Shown in pieces: positions 1-11,693 of a stretch of DNA of 64,000 bases. Every line of letters starts with the position of its first letter. Within the stretch, counting starts at the first letter, position 1. The notes under the pieces were generated by a model. That model saw nothing but the letters and a program-made list of their open reading frames with translations, made no database searches and was not told the DNA's origin. The position numbers and the translations under genes were made by a program. The stretch is from Neoscytalidium dimidiatum (Eukaryota; Ascomycota; Dothideomycetes; Botryosphaeriales; Botryosphaeriaceae), in NCBI GenBank assembly GCA_037367355.1, contig CM074701.1, positions 1,488,001-1,552,000 on the forward strand. The letters run 5' to 3'.

Positions 1-2188
1 GACGAGGAGCATGCGGAAGAAGAAAAAGAAGTTCGTACTATCTGCTGATTGCAAGTGCAGGTATAGCTTTGGGTCGATCAGCTGCACGAGGTGGTCCAGT
101 GTCAGAAGTTGTTTCCTCATCCCAGACTGGTCTCTGAGGAAATTTCGCTCCTTGTCTGTGTCAGCAGCAATGAATTTCCTGAGGCTCCTTGGGGAATGAC
201 TCACCATGCGCTCCATAAACCCGACAAACCCCCAAAATGCGACTGCGTCGTCTTGCATGACAGCATAGATGGGAGCTAGCAAGTCACTCATGCCTTGGAC
301 ATAGCCAAGGTCCTTATTGTACTCATTGTAAGTCAGAAGCATATCCTTCATCTGCTCGAGGTGCACATTCGTTCCGACATCCGCAAAGGGCGAATCTGGG
401 TCAGGATGAGGTATGTCCTCGCCGGCGAAGACATCGATGTTGCGATCTGTCCTGTGCACATCCTTCTCTATTCCGCGAACGCCCAGCAATGGGCCAAAGT
501 CAGCCCGATGAGAGGTCGATGCAGGTTGCAAAGATACATACCTATCCGGATCTTTTGCTCTCGAAACCACTCAGATTCCTCAGGGGTATTCTGTCCTTCG
601 ACCATGCGCTCCCACCAGGCCCCTTTCAGACGGATGTACTCATCACGCAGGCTATTCATCTTTGCCTGACGTTCCTCGGCGGTGCTATCCCACTCATAGA
701 CTTCTAGCAGAAACAGCCAGGCTTCTTTCCTTACGCCATCCTTGGGGTCCAGTCCTCCATGGAAGATGCGTTCCTTGACTTCGTCTGGAGTAACTTGTAG
801 CTTCCCGGTGTGCGGGTCGAAGAAGCCTCTCCACTCCTTCAGTGTCACGGGTTTTCTCCGATCACTAAGAGACATGCCGCCTGCCTCCATTTCGAGGATC
901 TCGAACTCGCCTACGGCACTATCTTCCATCTCGAGTACATCCTGAGCAGTCCAAATTCGCTGCTTGCGCTCCTTTTCGCTCTGTTCAGCGATGCTCATTG
1001 CCCATCGAGCAAGGTAAATTCGGGCGCTGTCGAACTCTTCCTGTATCCTCTCGACCTCTGGACTCTTCATCAGCTGCCTCAGCTGCGCAGGAACCTTCGG
1101 GTTCTCGGCGACAGCCTGTGCAGTCCGCCGCGTGAAGGTAGTGACCTGGCTCATCTTCTCCAGGAACGTCCATTTGGCCTGATTGACTGCGGACATGAAA
1201 GGATCCATACCCCCGTCTCTCTTTTTATTGGTAGGTGCCTGCGAGGAAGTTCCTTCGCCTGAAGATCCTGGAGGCGTTTTGTTGGTCTTGACGGTAGTCG
1301 GCTTCTGGCCGAACGACAGCAAGTCCTCTTCGCTTGGCTCGACGAGATAAACGCTGGGCTCGGCGGCGGAGCGGACTACCTTTACGTATCGCTTCAGCCA
1401 CCTCAAAACTTCATCGCCTCCCCAGAACATTCCACCGCCATCACCGAAAGGATCAAAGCTCTCCCGGGCCAGCTTCTTCCGCTGCATGATAGTGGACTGA
1501 CACTCGCTGTCATGGAAGAACAAGGCGGGGAAGCTATCACCAGCACGAGTATTGATGACGACGCTGCCAAACCACCATCCTATGCTTGGAGGCCGTACGA
1601 GCAGCGAGAAAATCTCGCTGACGGGCACGGCAAAAGCGTAAGTGCCGATAGCGCTGCTGTGAGAAGTTGTAGTGGGTGGTGGAGGGACGAGGTAAGATTG
1701 TCTGGGTGGCGACGAGGAATCGGAGAGGTCGACCTTAACGTATGTATCGTATGCGTCTCCGAGGGCGGACTCGGGCAGCCATGAGAGGAGAAGAGAGGAG
1801 GCTGCGACGGTGGAGGACGATGACGTCGGGCGGGTATCGATGGAGGAGGGAGATTTCTGCTGGACCAGGGCAATGAAACCGGGAATATTGTCCTTCGCAG
1901 ATGGTGTTGGATGCACATAAACCTGGCGGGTCACGTATCAGAAACGTGCAAATGATGCGTGGTGGTGCTGCCTAGTAGCAGGCAGCTCTTTCGGCTGGGG
2001 CGAGGGCGGCAGCGCAATCGTACCTTGCTTTTCGAGTACAGCAGCTTCACGCCACTGCCGCTGCTGGCGTGGCGGATGGTGTTGTACTCTCCCTCCTCGT
2101 CGTCGCTCATATCGTAGAATGAGGCGGTTGGAGAAGGAGGATTGGGGCGAGCTTCGTCGGCGGGCTTGGTGGGAGAGGGAGAGGCCAT
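1..2188 (-). CDS. GYP7: GYP7-type Rab GTPase-activating protein (TBC domain), 3' end beyond window
   Basis: This protein accelerates GTP hydrolysis on the vacuolar Rab Ypt7 and so limits vacuole fusion and late endosomal traffic. Exons read on the minus strand are 2188-2024, 1922-542 and 467-1, giving 671 codons without a stop before the edge. Exon 1 runs into exon 2 as LLYSKSK/VYVHPTPSAK, the N-terminal lipid-binding-like region typical of Gyp7. The catalytic TBC domain spans the exon 2/3 junction. The arginine-finger motif (EKDVHRTDRN) and glutamine-finger motif (YVQGMSDLL) are both present. Donor GTAC and acceptor CAG bound the first intron; the second intron (541-468) starts GTATGT. The start was chosen at MASPSPTKP because the codons upstream belong to a different, non-conserved frame. 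Function is firm from motifs; only the C-terminus is missing. Confidence 0.93.
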
Positions 2189-2881
2189 GGTGCGGAACTG
2201 GCTTTCTAGTGCGGTTTGTGGGTGATGCCTAATTGTTGACGCGTCACACGGCACGGCGCGTGGTCGTGGCAGAAACGGGCTCCGGCGGGCGCTGGCTTGC
2301 GGTCATATGGGCGTGGGTGGCATTATCGGGTGGAGTGCGCGCGGGCTGGAGCTGCCGGAACCAGGGCTGCCTGGCCGGATGACGCAGATCGCGGGGTCGC
2401 TTCGCGATACTGTGGCGGTGCAGCTGCTCTGCGGGCTGTGAGCTGCAGGCGGCGGGCGTCAATCTACCGCGCCACTCAACACTGCGTGCTGCTGCTGCTG
2501 CTGACCTCGGGTTTGCACTGCCCATCTGGAGGGCACATCGACGCCATTCGAAGAGTTTCCAGTAGTCTAGATTTGGCAGCAGTTCGCCGTCGAATACCTG
2601 CTTCCGCCTGAGTGTGTACAAGCCTATTATTACCTGCGCATGATGCCTTGAGCATCCCAATCCACGCGCGACGGCTGGCGCGAGCCCAGCCGACAATCAG
2701 AAATCGCAGACCCAGAAAACATGATGAAAGGACGGCCCGATGCATCCCTGACCGGAGCTCCCTTTGCCCTTGACGCCGCCAACAATGATCCCCTCCCGCT
2801 GAACGCTTTGCAATGCTCCCACAGCCACAATATCCACTAGTCCTCGAACGAACTTGTTCGCAAAAGGACATTGCCGTCCGC
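2189..2881. other. Intergenic: GYP7 promoter side and MSO1 3' side
   Basis: No supported gene. It holds the region upstream of GYP7 and the 3' flank of MSO1. A palindromic GACGCGTC lies at about 2239-2246 and a short GCT run near 2490-2502. The ORFs here are low-complexity, Arg/Ala-rich frames without family similarity. Confidence 0.6.
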
Positions 2882-3649
2882 TCATCTGAACGCTCTAGGC
2901 CCGCTGGGTAGCCCGATTCGCCCTTGGCCGTTGCTGCTATTGCCGCCGCTTCCTTCGTCACGACTACCGCCGCCCCATCTACCGCCAGGGTTAGCACTGC
3001 GCGATCTCTCAAACGGGTCTCTGCTCCCTGCCGTTGGGACTCCTGGTGAACCTGCCGGACTGCTGCTTGCTGAACCTGTAGGACTGCCGGACCTGCCCGA
3101 GCCCCAAAGACGCGCCTTCAACCTGTCTTGCGCTGAGCCACCGCTGCCGGCGCTGCCGGGCGGCTGCGAGTCGAACGACGGGCGCGAGCCCTGCGAGAAG
3201 CTGCTCTGGTAGCTGCCCGCGCGCTGGCTGGGCAGCGGACGCCCTGCGCCCTGGCTGGGCTCCGGCTGTAGGAAGCCGCCCCTCCCAGCACCAGGGCCCC
3301 CTCTGGGCGGCGCCCTGCTCCTCAGCGAGCCCGGCTGCGGCGGCGGGGCCTGGGCAGAGGGAGGATCCCACAGGTCGCTGAGGCCGCCTCTGCTGCCGGG
3401 CGGCTGCTGGGCTTGTGGACCGGTCGAGCGCACGAATTGCTGGGTGGGAGCGGGCGAGGGCGCACGCGGGTCGGGAGGCAGCCAGGGCGGGAAGGGGCGG
3501 CCCTTCTCCTGGTAGTATGCGCGCAGCACGCGGGCGATGTGCGAGTCATCTTCGGTGTCGCCGTCGGCTTCGTTGTCAAGGAGGTTGCGGCGCAGCGAGT
3601 TGTAGCGCGAGGTGGTGGTGGTGAGCAGGTTGGACAGGTAGGACGACAT
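2882..3649 (-). CDS. MSO1: Mso1-like Sec1-binding exocytosis protein
   Basis: Mso1 family proteins bind the Sec1 SM protein and help SNARE-dependent fusion of secretory vesicles at the plasma membrane. The predicted protein has 255 residues from an uninterrupted frame. The first 60 residues carry the conserved Mso1 block: MSSYLSNLLTTTTSRYNSLR, an acidic stretch (DGDTEDD), then HIARVLRAYYQEKGRPFPPW. The rest is disordered, rich in Pro, Gly, Ser and Arg, and ends in GLPSGPRAFR. I placed the start at 3649 because the conserved block begins there; the frame stays open 41 codons further upstream, but that extension is Pro-rich and contains no family match. It lies upstream of, and on the same strand as, GYP7, another vesicle-traffic gene. 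Confidence 0.85.
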   Translation of the reverse strand: MSSYLSNLLTTTTSRYNSLRRNLLDNEADGDTEDDSHIARVLRAYYQEKGRPFPPWLPPDPRAPSPAPTQQFVRSTGPQAQQPPGSRGGLSDLWDPPSAQAPPPQPGSLRSRAPPRGGPGAGRGGFLQPEPSQGAGRPLPSQRAGSYQSSFSQGSRPSFDSQPPGSAGSGGSAQDRLKARLWGSGRSGSPTGSASSSPAGSPGVPTAGSRDPFERSRSANPGGRWGGGSRDEGSGGNSSNGQGRIGLPSGPRAFR

Positions 3650-4827
3650 GGTGGGCGCGGGTGCGACGCTGGGCCGCAGGAGGTTCTGGGAATCGGAGGC
3701 GGCGAAGCGGTGAGGTTGTGGTGGGAGATGCGGAGGGCCTGGCTGCTGGAGGAGGGGCCCTGAGCATGCCAAGACGGCGGGCGTGAAGCGCTCAATGCGC
3801 TCGGCAGCTCCCTTTCAGCGACGGGCGCTCAATTTCGACTTGTGCGGCTTCAGACTTGCTTGCTGCACGCCGTCGGTAGCTGGGCGATGCTTGTTTCCTG
3901 GAGAGCAGTCCGCAAGGGAGGAGAGAGGGCGAGCGCGGCCAGCGTTCTTTATCGCCTAGCTGCCCGACCGCCCATTCACACACCAGGCACCTCACCCCAG
4001 TGACCAGCCACATCCATCACGTGTTTCACGACCTCAGGTCAAACGTACTTGACACATCTGCATCCACTCACTGGCTAGCTGTATTCTTGCAAAGGGCATT
4101 TCTACCCACCTCTGACCTTTGGGTATATCACGCTCCATTCTCACTACGGTATCTGTTGGGCAGCAAACGCCAGCTCTGAAGTTCATGTCCCGGTCATCAA
4201 CCTAGTGCGGAAGGCAAGTGTACTTTTAGATTCTTTGTTAAAGGGAAGCCAGAGAGGAAACACGGCCGTTTCTTGAATTGTCTCAGAGGCTACATCTGAG
4301 GAGCCAGCCCACGAACGGATGCTTCAACAAGGCTAGCGCCAAAGTCATCTAAATGTGCTGCAACCGTCCAGCTACCACAGCACATCGAAGACTACTCCCT
4401 CACAAAAAGACGGCGGCACCTAGGAATCCGAAGATCCTTAGCTTTCAGACACAGATCCGGGCTTCTCACCGAACGTTCAGGTCGCTCTCCACAGCTGCGC
4501 GGCACAAACCATAACCAGGAAATCATCGTCTTTCCATTGAGGACTCAGTTTCACCGCTAGCGCTGCTCTACGGATGGATGAATTACTTTCAGCGCGTCCC
4601 TTGTGCCGAAAGCTGCAGCCTGTGAAGGACTTTGCGGATTCCGAGAGCATAATGCCAGTCACAACCGTCTTTATCATGGAGCTCACTATACCACGTTCAT
4701 TGTCACATCCAACCGTACCCAACACGGACGGCTTCTGAGAGGCCACAGGCAGTATCTTCTTTTGTCGGTTTCTAGATGTTTCCTGTAATATTCGTTTCCT
4801 TGGTGACTGCACGGCTCCACTGATATC
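3650..4827. other. Intergenic: MSO1 promoter and tannase 3' flank
   Basis: I see no gene here. Small frames on both strands (for example 4477-4812 minus) have no signal peptide, domain or splice support. Confidence 0.55.
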
Positions 4828-6378
4828 TTACTTGAACGAGGTCTTGCATTCGTACGATGACGCCTTGAAAATGTCGCCGCCCGTATATGCAGCCACCAAA
4901 GGATATGGACAGAGCTCTAGCTCTCTTGTAATATTTCCCTCTGATGTCACGCTCGCTGGCAGCGTCTCCGGCACGACGCCCTTCTCCACCCAGGCCACCA
5001 ATGAATCAAAGGCTCCTGTCGGAACAGGACCCACTCCTCCGCTGCAGTGGCCCACTCCAGGAGCCTTGAAAAACCGGTAGAAGTCTGCAGCCGTGGAATC
5101 CAGCTCAAGGACTTTCTCGTAATATTCGGTTGTACCTTCTGGGAAGATCAACGGATCAGCTAGGCCATGCCAAGTGATCATCTTGCCTCCAGATTCCTTG
5201 AACTGCGACAGGTCCGGATCGTCGGTGCTCATGATTGACTTGTACTGGTTGACGGAGCGGTGCAGGATGGCATCGTATTCGGCATGCGAGATATTAGCGA
5301 TGTCGAAACCAGGATCGCCCTGCTTGATCCAATACTCGATCCATTCTTGGGAGATGTAAAACGGCGCGCCTGTGCAATCCTGGCCCACGCATGTCGTATT
5401 GACCAGACCGGAGACAGGAGCGTCAGGGCTGAGCCCATACCACGCGAAGTTCCCATTCCTCGTTCGCGCACCCTCCCACGTCTTCTGCAGGATGGTTGCA
5501 GCTTCTTCCGACACAGTTGCACTGAAGTTGCCGCAGGTGTACTCTTGGCCGACGATGGAGAGGGGATCGAATTCACAGCTTGTCGGGTCGGCAATGATAC
5601 CATCTTCAACCCCATCCAGCCCGTCACACGCCTCAATTGCGGCAGTGACGATTGAATTCAACTCACAGGGCGTCGGGTATACCCCTAGCTGGTTCATCAC
5701 GAACTGCGGCCAGTATTCGGCCACAATGAACTTCGCCCAATTGATGGCAGGTGCGGTAGCCAGAATGCCATCGTACAACTCCGGGAAGCGTTGGGCGATC
5801 ATGAGTCCCTGACGGCCACCGGTGGAACAGCCACTCCAGTACGAGTACTTGGGGTCCCTACCGTAGAAACTTGAGGTGATGGCTTTCCCCAGGATGGTTG
5901 CGTCCTCAAGTGCCACGGCGGCGAAGTTGTTGAGGAGGTAGGCATTGACATTGCCGGGGCTGATAAGGGCCCACGATTCAGCGCTCTGGGGAATCCAGTC
6001 GTGACCGCCATCAGTGGCGACGACGGCGTAGCCTTTCGCAACGTTACTGACACGGATGGTGTCGTTGGATCTCATGCGGTACCCGCCACCCCCTGAGCCC
6101 AGGAAACGTTCGTTCCAGCCCTCCAGCGGAAGATAGACGTATACGTTGATCTTGTCGTCTTGGCCGGGGTGAGTGTACAGGATGGTGACGTTGCAGAAAC
6201 CGATGTTCGCTCCATAGTCAACAACTGGCGCAGCGGACAGGGACAGCACCTGGCCTCCGAATAACGCAGGAGCGGGGATGGCACCCGATGAACATGCCGT
6301 TATCGCATCGGATGCTGCATTGGCGAAAGCAGGAAGAGCCAGCGCAGCAATGCGGCCAAAAGTCATGAGGTACCGCAT
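4828..6378 (-). CDS. Secreted tannase / feruloyl esterase family protein
   Basis: The protein (516 aa, one exon) is a secreted serine esterase that should cleave phenolic esters such as gallate or ferulate from plant material. Residues 1-21 form a signal peptide ending near AFANA. The family's unusual catalytic arrangement is intact: nucleophile Ser185 in SGCSTGGRQG with the neighbouring Cys184, Asp408 in HGLADPL, and His444 with Cys445 in GVGHCSGG. The two cysteines normally form the disulfide that joins the active-site loops. An acidic loop around residues 251-264 (CDGLDGVEDGIIAD) matches the calcium site of this family. Length fits the usual 500-550 aa. Sequence alone does not separate tannase from feruloyl esterase activity. 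It is followed on the same strand by a cutinase, so two plant-polymer enzymes sit side by side. Confidence 0.92.
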   Translation of the reverse strand: MRYLMTFGRIAALALPAFANAASDAITACSSGAIPAPALFGGQVLSLSAAPVVDYGANIGFCNVTILYTHPGQDDKINVYVYLPLEGWNERFLGSGGGGYRMRSNDTIRVSNVAKGYAVVATDGGHDWIPQSAESWALISPGNVNAYLLNNFAAVALEDATILGKAITSSFYGRDPKYSYWSGCSTGGRQGLMIAQRFPELYDGILATAPAINWAKFIVAEYWPQFVMNQLGVYPTPCELNSIVTAAIEACDGLDGVEDGIIADPTSCEFDPLSIVGQEYTCGNFSATVSEEAATILQKTWEGARTRNGNFAWYGLSPDAPVSGLVNTTCVGQDCTGAPFYISQEWIEYWIKQGDPGFDIANISHAEYDAILHRSVNQYKSIMSTDDPDLSQFKESGGKMITWHGLADPLIFPEGTTEYYEKVLELDSTAADFYRFFKAPGVGHCSGGVGPVPTGAFDSLVAWVEKGVVPETLPASVTSEGNITRELELCPYPLVAAYTGGDIFKASSYECKTSFK

Positions 6379-7787
6379 ATCTTCCTCCAGAATCAGCGGC
6401 AGAAGAGTGATGTGAGGGGATCCAGCTTCGGAGAAGCCGCACGCCTCTGAGGGTTCACATCAGACATCCACCCATTTTGTTTTCTATCAAAGCAGGTGCC
6501 GAGGGCCGCTCCCGACGTCGGCAAAAGCGAGGAAGTTACCGTGGCTTGACGGTGAGCGGGCGGGCTGCCTGGTGATGGACGAATAGGACTACCCCGCATT
6601 TCCGGGGATGGAGGGAATGGGAGCCTCACGGACTCTCCGCAGCGAGAGCCAAGGGGGCCAAGCCGGTTCTGCGTCGCCTCCGGGAGCCGCTTTTTGTCGG
6701 ATCATTACCTCTTCTTGCTAGAGACCAGAGATACGGTGAGGATGCAGTCTAGCTCAGGCAAGACCCTGAAGACATTATTCATGGTCAGCGCACCGTGGAG
6801 AGCTCTCTCTCAGCCCAGGTGGATTTCTCGGGACTGAATACATAGTCCTTGCCCGGCCCTACACGTCCCAACCAGCCCCAGAATGAGTTTCATGGTGGCC
6901 GCTTCAGAAGAGGTTGTTGCGCCGAAGAGTCGATAAGCTACCGAGTGCTCTGACTCGCCTCCAGCCGCCGCAGCCACGAAACTTTACTGTCTCCGCAGGA
7001 GCCGCATTCAATTTCAGATAGAGTTCGCGCAGTCTCGGTCGCCCCTGGTGCCGGTCAGAAATTCTGCCGCAAAGTTTGGCCGACAAGCCTCTCCATCTTG
7101 CTTGGTTAGTATTAGCTTGGCCACCAGATGCCCCGACGCCAAGTCGGCCTTTTGCTCAAACCAATGGATTTGGCCGTTCTCAAGCCCAAAGGTTGCTGTA
7201 CAATACAAAATCAGCGCAGCCTCAGCTCCTTCCACATCTGACGACCCCGGATGTGCGCATGGCCTGTGTTGGAATCTGCTAGACTTAAAGTCGCCACGGG
7301 CTGACATTCGGGTCATTACTCCAGCTCCCTGGACTCGAAAACAGCGAACGCTATTCTTCGGAAATTTATCCGCCGGTTCCGACGGGACCTAACAGGTAAA
7401 TGCGGTGCGCTCTAAGCGGACGGGAGCGCATTAACTGGCCATGCCATGAGCGCTGCCAATCCGCTACTTCACCAATATCATGCAGCTGTCAGAACACATC
7501 TGCAAGGATTTCTGGTGTACGCAGTTCATGTCGACATGCATTGGAATATCACGATGATGTAGACGTTGGACAGACATAGCGCTGAAAACAAAATCAAATT
7601 TAGCAAGCTATAAACGAACGACAGTTGCCGTATATGCATCCTGAGATCAATGATTTCTCCCTGCAAAGCTAACGGAGATTGCTTCAAAAAAAAGTGGGGT
7701 CTCAGGCCACGCAACCAATAGAAGTAAACGATAGACAGAAGCGGAGTGTGTTCACGAGCAGGCTCAGGGATATGCAGCTGATCTGCA
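6379..7787. other. Intergenic: tannase promoter and cutinase 3' flank
   Basis: No gene is supported in these 1.4 kb. Frames around 6900-7400 overlap on both strands and lack any recognisable domain. Confidence 0.5.
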
Positions 7788-8661
7788 TCACGTCTGCGCT
7801 GCTCTGATGCGTGAGGCCAAGAATGATGCAGCTTCTGGAACACGGCGGACGTAATCCAGGTGGGCCGGAGCGATGACGAGGGTACCTGCGCAAACCAGAT
7901 CGCCAGGGTTGCAGATTATCTTGAGCTTCTCCTGCGGAAGTCCCTGGATGCGTCCACCTGATTGTAGATTGTACGTGTCACCGAAAGTAACGATGCCGGC
8001 AATCCGATTGCGGACGCTGGAAGACAAGTCCTCAACGGAGCGGTGCGTGAGTGCGGCACCTTGACTACACGGTCTTCTCAGCATTCCAATCATTCATCGT
8101 TCCTATTCGGGAAGATTTTTACCTGTATCCACCTCCGACAATGATAGTGTTGGGGCATTTCGACGCGGCAAGGTTGAACATGTCCTCCATCTCGCTGATA
8201 CCGACCAGGGAGCCCCCGAAGAAGTTGGTCGTCAGAGCAGCCGGATAGTCTACGCCCTGAGCCGCAACATCAAACTGGGCCTTAAGTTGATCCGCCAGCG
8301 CCGGGCCCACTGTTTGACCCTACAACACCAAGCTGTTTTAGCAACTTCCAGATCTTTGCCCTGTAGGTCAAAGGAATAAAAAACGACTGATATTTCGCTC
8401 TAGGGCCGGCGCAGTGATGTTGCCTTCTGGTTCGCTGTTGTCACCTACCAGATTTCCGAGCTCAGTGGAGCCTCTCGCAAAGATGTACGTGACAGGTTTG
8501 CAAGGTCCGTTCTTGAGTTCGTTGGCTGTGACGCCGGTTCCGGTGAATTGGCGGGCTTGTAGCTCAGCCACGGCCTCCGGCTCGCGCATCTCAAGCTCGA
8601 CTGGAGATCCCAAAGTCAAGCTCGCAAGCAGGAGGGAGACAATTGTAGTTGTGGGCTTCAT
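7788..8661 (-). CDS. Cutinase (secreted serine esterase)
   Basis: This enzyme hydrolyses ester bonds of plant cutin outside the cell. Three exons (8661-8449, 8319-8123, 8064-7788) give 228 aa. A signal peptide covers about residues 1-18. The family hallmarks are present: FARGSTELGNLGQTVGPAL across the first exon junction, catalytic Ser137 in GYSQG, Asp192 in CNPGDLVCAG and His205 in APAHLDYV. Cys54/Cys125 and Cys188/Cys195 match the two conserved disulfides. Intron 1 starts GTAGGT and ends TAG in phase 0. Intron 2 (8122-8065, 58 bp) is phase 2 and splits the AGT codon of the nucleophile serine. The unspliced frames end within a few codons of each donor, so both introns are required. A TATA-like box lies 120 bp upstream. 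Confidence 0.94.
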
Positions 8662-11600
8662 TTCGAAAGGGATGTTTCAGGACACTTCTGGCGTATAAAC
8701 GAGCAGTTTTGATCTTGAAGGAGCTCGAAGCAAGAATTCGAAGGTGCTTGCAGGTTGCATTTTACACGAACGTCTCTCACTTTATATATCCCTCAAGGAC
8801 TCCAGAGTACACCTCGTCTCCACTCACAGGTACAAATGAAGCTCCGTTGCTTTGGGCCAATGCCATCGGGGGAGGCATTGTTGCCTCGGCCAAAACCTCG
8901 ACAACATCACCGCACGGAGAACAAGTTAATTGGGATGCAGCCACATCGTGACTTAGTGAGGGGCATTATCCATCCGCACAGCCAGATACCGAGGAGATGA
9001 CTGCCTGAAGGCGTCGAGAGCGCCCGTTCACGGAAGTCAGCTGCGATCTAAGTGGTTACATGGTAGCCTTGGAGTTTGCGCTAAGACTTAGCCATTTTCT
9101 CGCACTTCTGGGCCCGCCGCACCGTTTCTCTGAAATACGAGACTAGGATAAGCCACCCGGCTTGGCAAAATGTGTCAGGACGTGTGGGATTCTTGGGCAG
9201 AGGGTAAGTGAAGACTTGCCGAGGCACACATTCCCGGGAGCATTCCTGGTTGGCAGATAGCATTTTGCCAAGCAGGAACTTCTCACCATCAGGGCTTTTC
9301 GGGGCTCAAGTGATTTGAGTGGGGTGGCCAATAGCTGCTTTAGGCTCACAATATCTCAGAGACGAACCAAATGTTCGTGGATAGCTATGTGCCGTCATTT
9401 CATAAACAAGCCCCGGAAGCTCAGATGCGCAGAAAGCCTTCAAAATTCACCGTTACGAGCCCGAGCGGAGAGTAGTACAACCCAAAAACAAAACCAAAAA
9501 GAAAATTTCGAAAAGCGCTTAACATATATGTGCGCTGAGCACATCAATTCTCATTTACGAATAGTGTGCGTAGAAGTATCACTCATGAAAAAAGTATCGG
9601 ACTCTGAAAAACTTCTTAATACTTTAGCTTACGGCCATTTCCTTGTAGGTCGTTCACAATTTGGGTCAAAGCGGCATATTCGGCTCCCTGCTCCGCAGCT
9701 ATACCTTCACTTAACGGAACCTGCGTTAGATTTCCACGGCAGATGCGGCTACGAGTACGAGATTCCCAGCAGGAACTTGCTCTTGTAAGCATCACTCATC
9801 CGGCTTTTGGCCCCGCCTTCTTTATTTTTCCGTCAATATTGTGTGGATTCCTCCTTGCATGCAGTTCTTGGTGCTCCTTACAAAGCCTTGGAAGACGGCC
9901 TAAGCGGCGGGGTAGGCCCTAGTTTCCACATATTGTCACTTCGAGCGTTACACATTAGGCAACAAGATAGCCAGGCCATCATTCTAGCATCTTTCCGAGG
10001 CATTGGAGTTTTACTACCCTGGCAATTCGTGGGAAAGATCATCTCTAACATCATCGGGCTCTCCACCGAAATTCGGATTTCGACATATACATCCAACTTC
10101 ATGAGCTTGGACGAATAAAAAAAAAATACTATGCGAGACAGGAACTTGGGATTCAAGAAATTATAAGGGTCGCGATTGCTTGCTGATATCTCCTGGCACA
10201 TCTAGGCCGCTACGGACGTCGTCCACTCTAACTCAACTACGCCAACGCTAACAAAGGTCATTTAAATTTCCTATACATGCCACCCATGTTAGTTCAAAGT
10301 AGAATCGTGATATAGAGAGGTTTGATACAAAAAGCCAATCTATCCAGTAGAGCGTTATTAAGACAGGATGTTTCAATTGAGAATCTTACATCAGAATAAA
10401 TTATCTAATTGCTGTGGTATAGGTAATCGAAGCTTGAAAAATGTATAACAACGTTCTAAATTTTGCCGCGGAAGCGCAGCCACTCCTGATAAAATAGAAA
10501 GGGATGATTTAAACTGTAAAACAAATGCCTGTGTAAAATATAAGCCCACAGCGTAATTTAGCATTAAACAAGCCATCTCTTATCGGTAAAGTGCTCCATA
10601 GCTGTTAGGAGGCTCGTCCAGCTCATACATGGAATTCTGCTTTTAATTTAAGTTCGAATAAAATAAGTATTTGGGTATATTAGTTAAAATTAAGCGACAT
10701 GCGTATTTTCGTGGTCGGTCTGGATACGAGGGTATTGCTGTGTGGATTTCCAAAATTGAGGCAAATAAAGTTTCTCAGAGCGGAAAAATCTCATCGAGTA
10801 AAACTCAGAAAGAGCTCTCTAATCATATTGACTTTGCCCAGAGAAGTTAATACTGTTCTTATCGGGTATATATTTACGGCCTATAGAGCTTCCTGGATTT
10901 CTAAAGAGCATTACTGATTAGGTCCCTCTAACCTCGCCAGTTCCGTTATTGAAATAATGGGAGTAATGGAGCAGATAAGAAGCGGATTAGCCACGTGTCT
11001 CCGTTGAGAGGGGCTCAAAAAATCTTGAAGGGTCTTCTAAGCAAGGTGACTCCGAGCAGACAATCGAGCACCTGCAATTGATCTTTTTGAAACCAACTTG
11101 AGCCCCGCTCTAGTGAACAACCAATATACAAACTGTGGGGTAATCAACGAGTGCGCAGGCGCAGAGCTCAGGTACAGACTATATTTAGGAGCGTCGGCCA
11201 GCAAAGCCATCAAGCTCTGCATCAAACAAGTCGAAGTGTTTAAAAAAGAGTTAAGCTCTAAAGTTACTACCTTCTTTTGGCAGCAAAGACGCCATTTCTG
11301 ATGAATATTTATGTGTTCGCATATTGCGGAACCACCGGATCAAGATCAGCCAGTCATGTAACTCGGGTTCTATCTTTGTACCTGGTTTTGTGAAGAGTGC
11401 AGTCTCAGGGTCTCCTTGACATCGTACGATCCTTTAATTATCCAATATGCAAGTGACACTCAAAAAACAAAATATTTTACATACCGTTCTTGTAGCAGTA
11501 TCAGGACATATATTTTCAAAGTGTATAAAATGGCTGCTTCCTCTCTATGGCTCTGCTTGACTCCCTGCTTTTCATCAACAACCGGACACAAGTACAATTT

Positions 11601-11693
11601 ATTTTTCGCTACTCAAGTCCATATTATCAACATTATACAGCGCCGTTATACTTACCTTGAGCATATTCTGTCGGTTCTTTGTTCAATCCGATC
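8662..11693. other. Gene-poor stretch, AT-rich from about 9.3 kb
   Basis: Apart from the cutinase promoter I see no gene. From about 9.3 kb onward the sequence becomes visibly richer in A and T than the flanking genes, with A/T runs and only short frames, none with a domain. It could be the remains of a repeat altered by repeat-induced point mutation, but no terminal repeats or transposase fragments are readable. Confidence 0.5.
8781..8788 (-). promoter_or_regulatory. TATA-like box upstream of the cutinase gene
   Basis: Read on the minus strand this is TATATAAA, placed about 120 bp before the cutinase start codon. Such boxes are common in strongly inducible fungal hydrolase genes. Position and sequence are seen; its use is inferred. 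Confidence 0.45.

Noticed and set aside
4477..4812. 111-codon minus-strand ORF next to the tannase gene
   Set aside because: No signal peptide or domain, and it lies in the presumed 3' flank of the tannase gene.
9300..11690. Transposon remnant
   Set aside because: AT-rich composition only; no terminal repeats, transposase or reverse-transcriptase motifs could be read in any frame.
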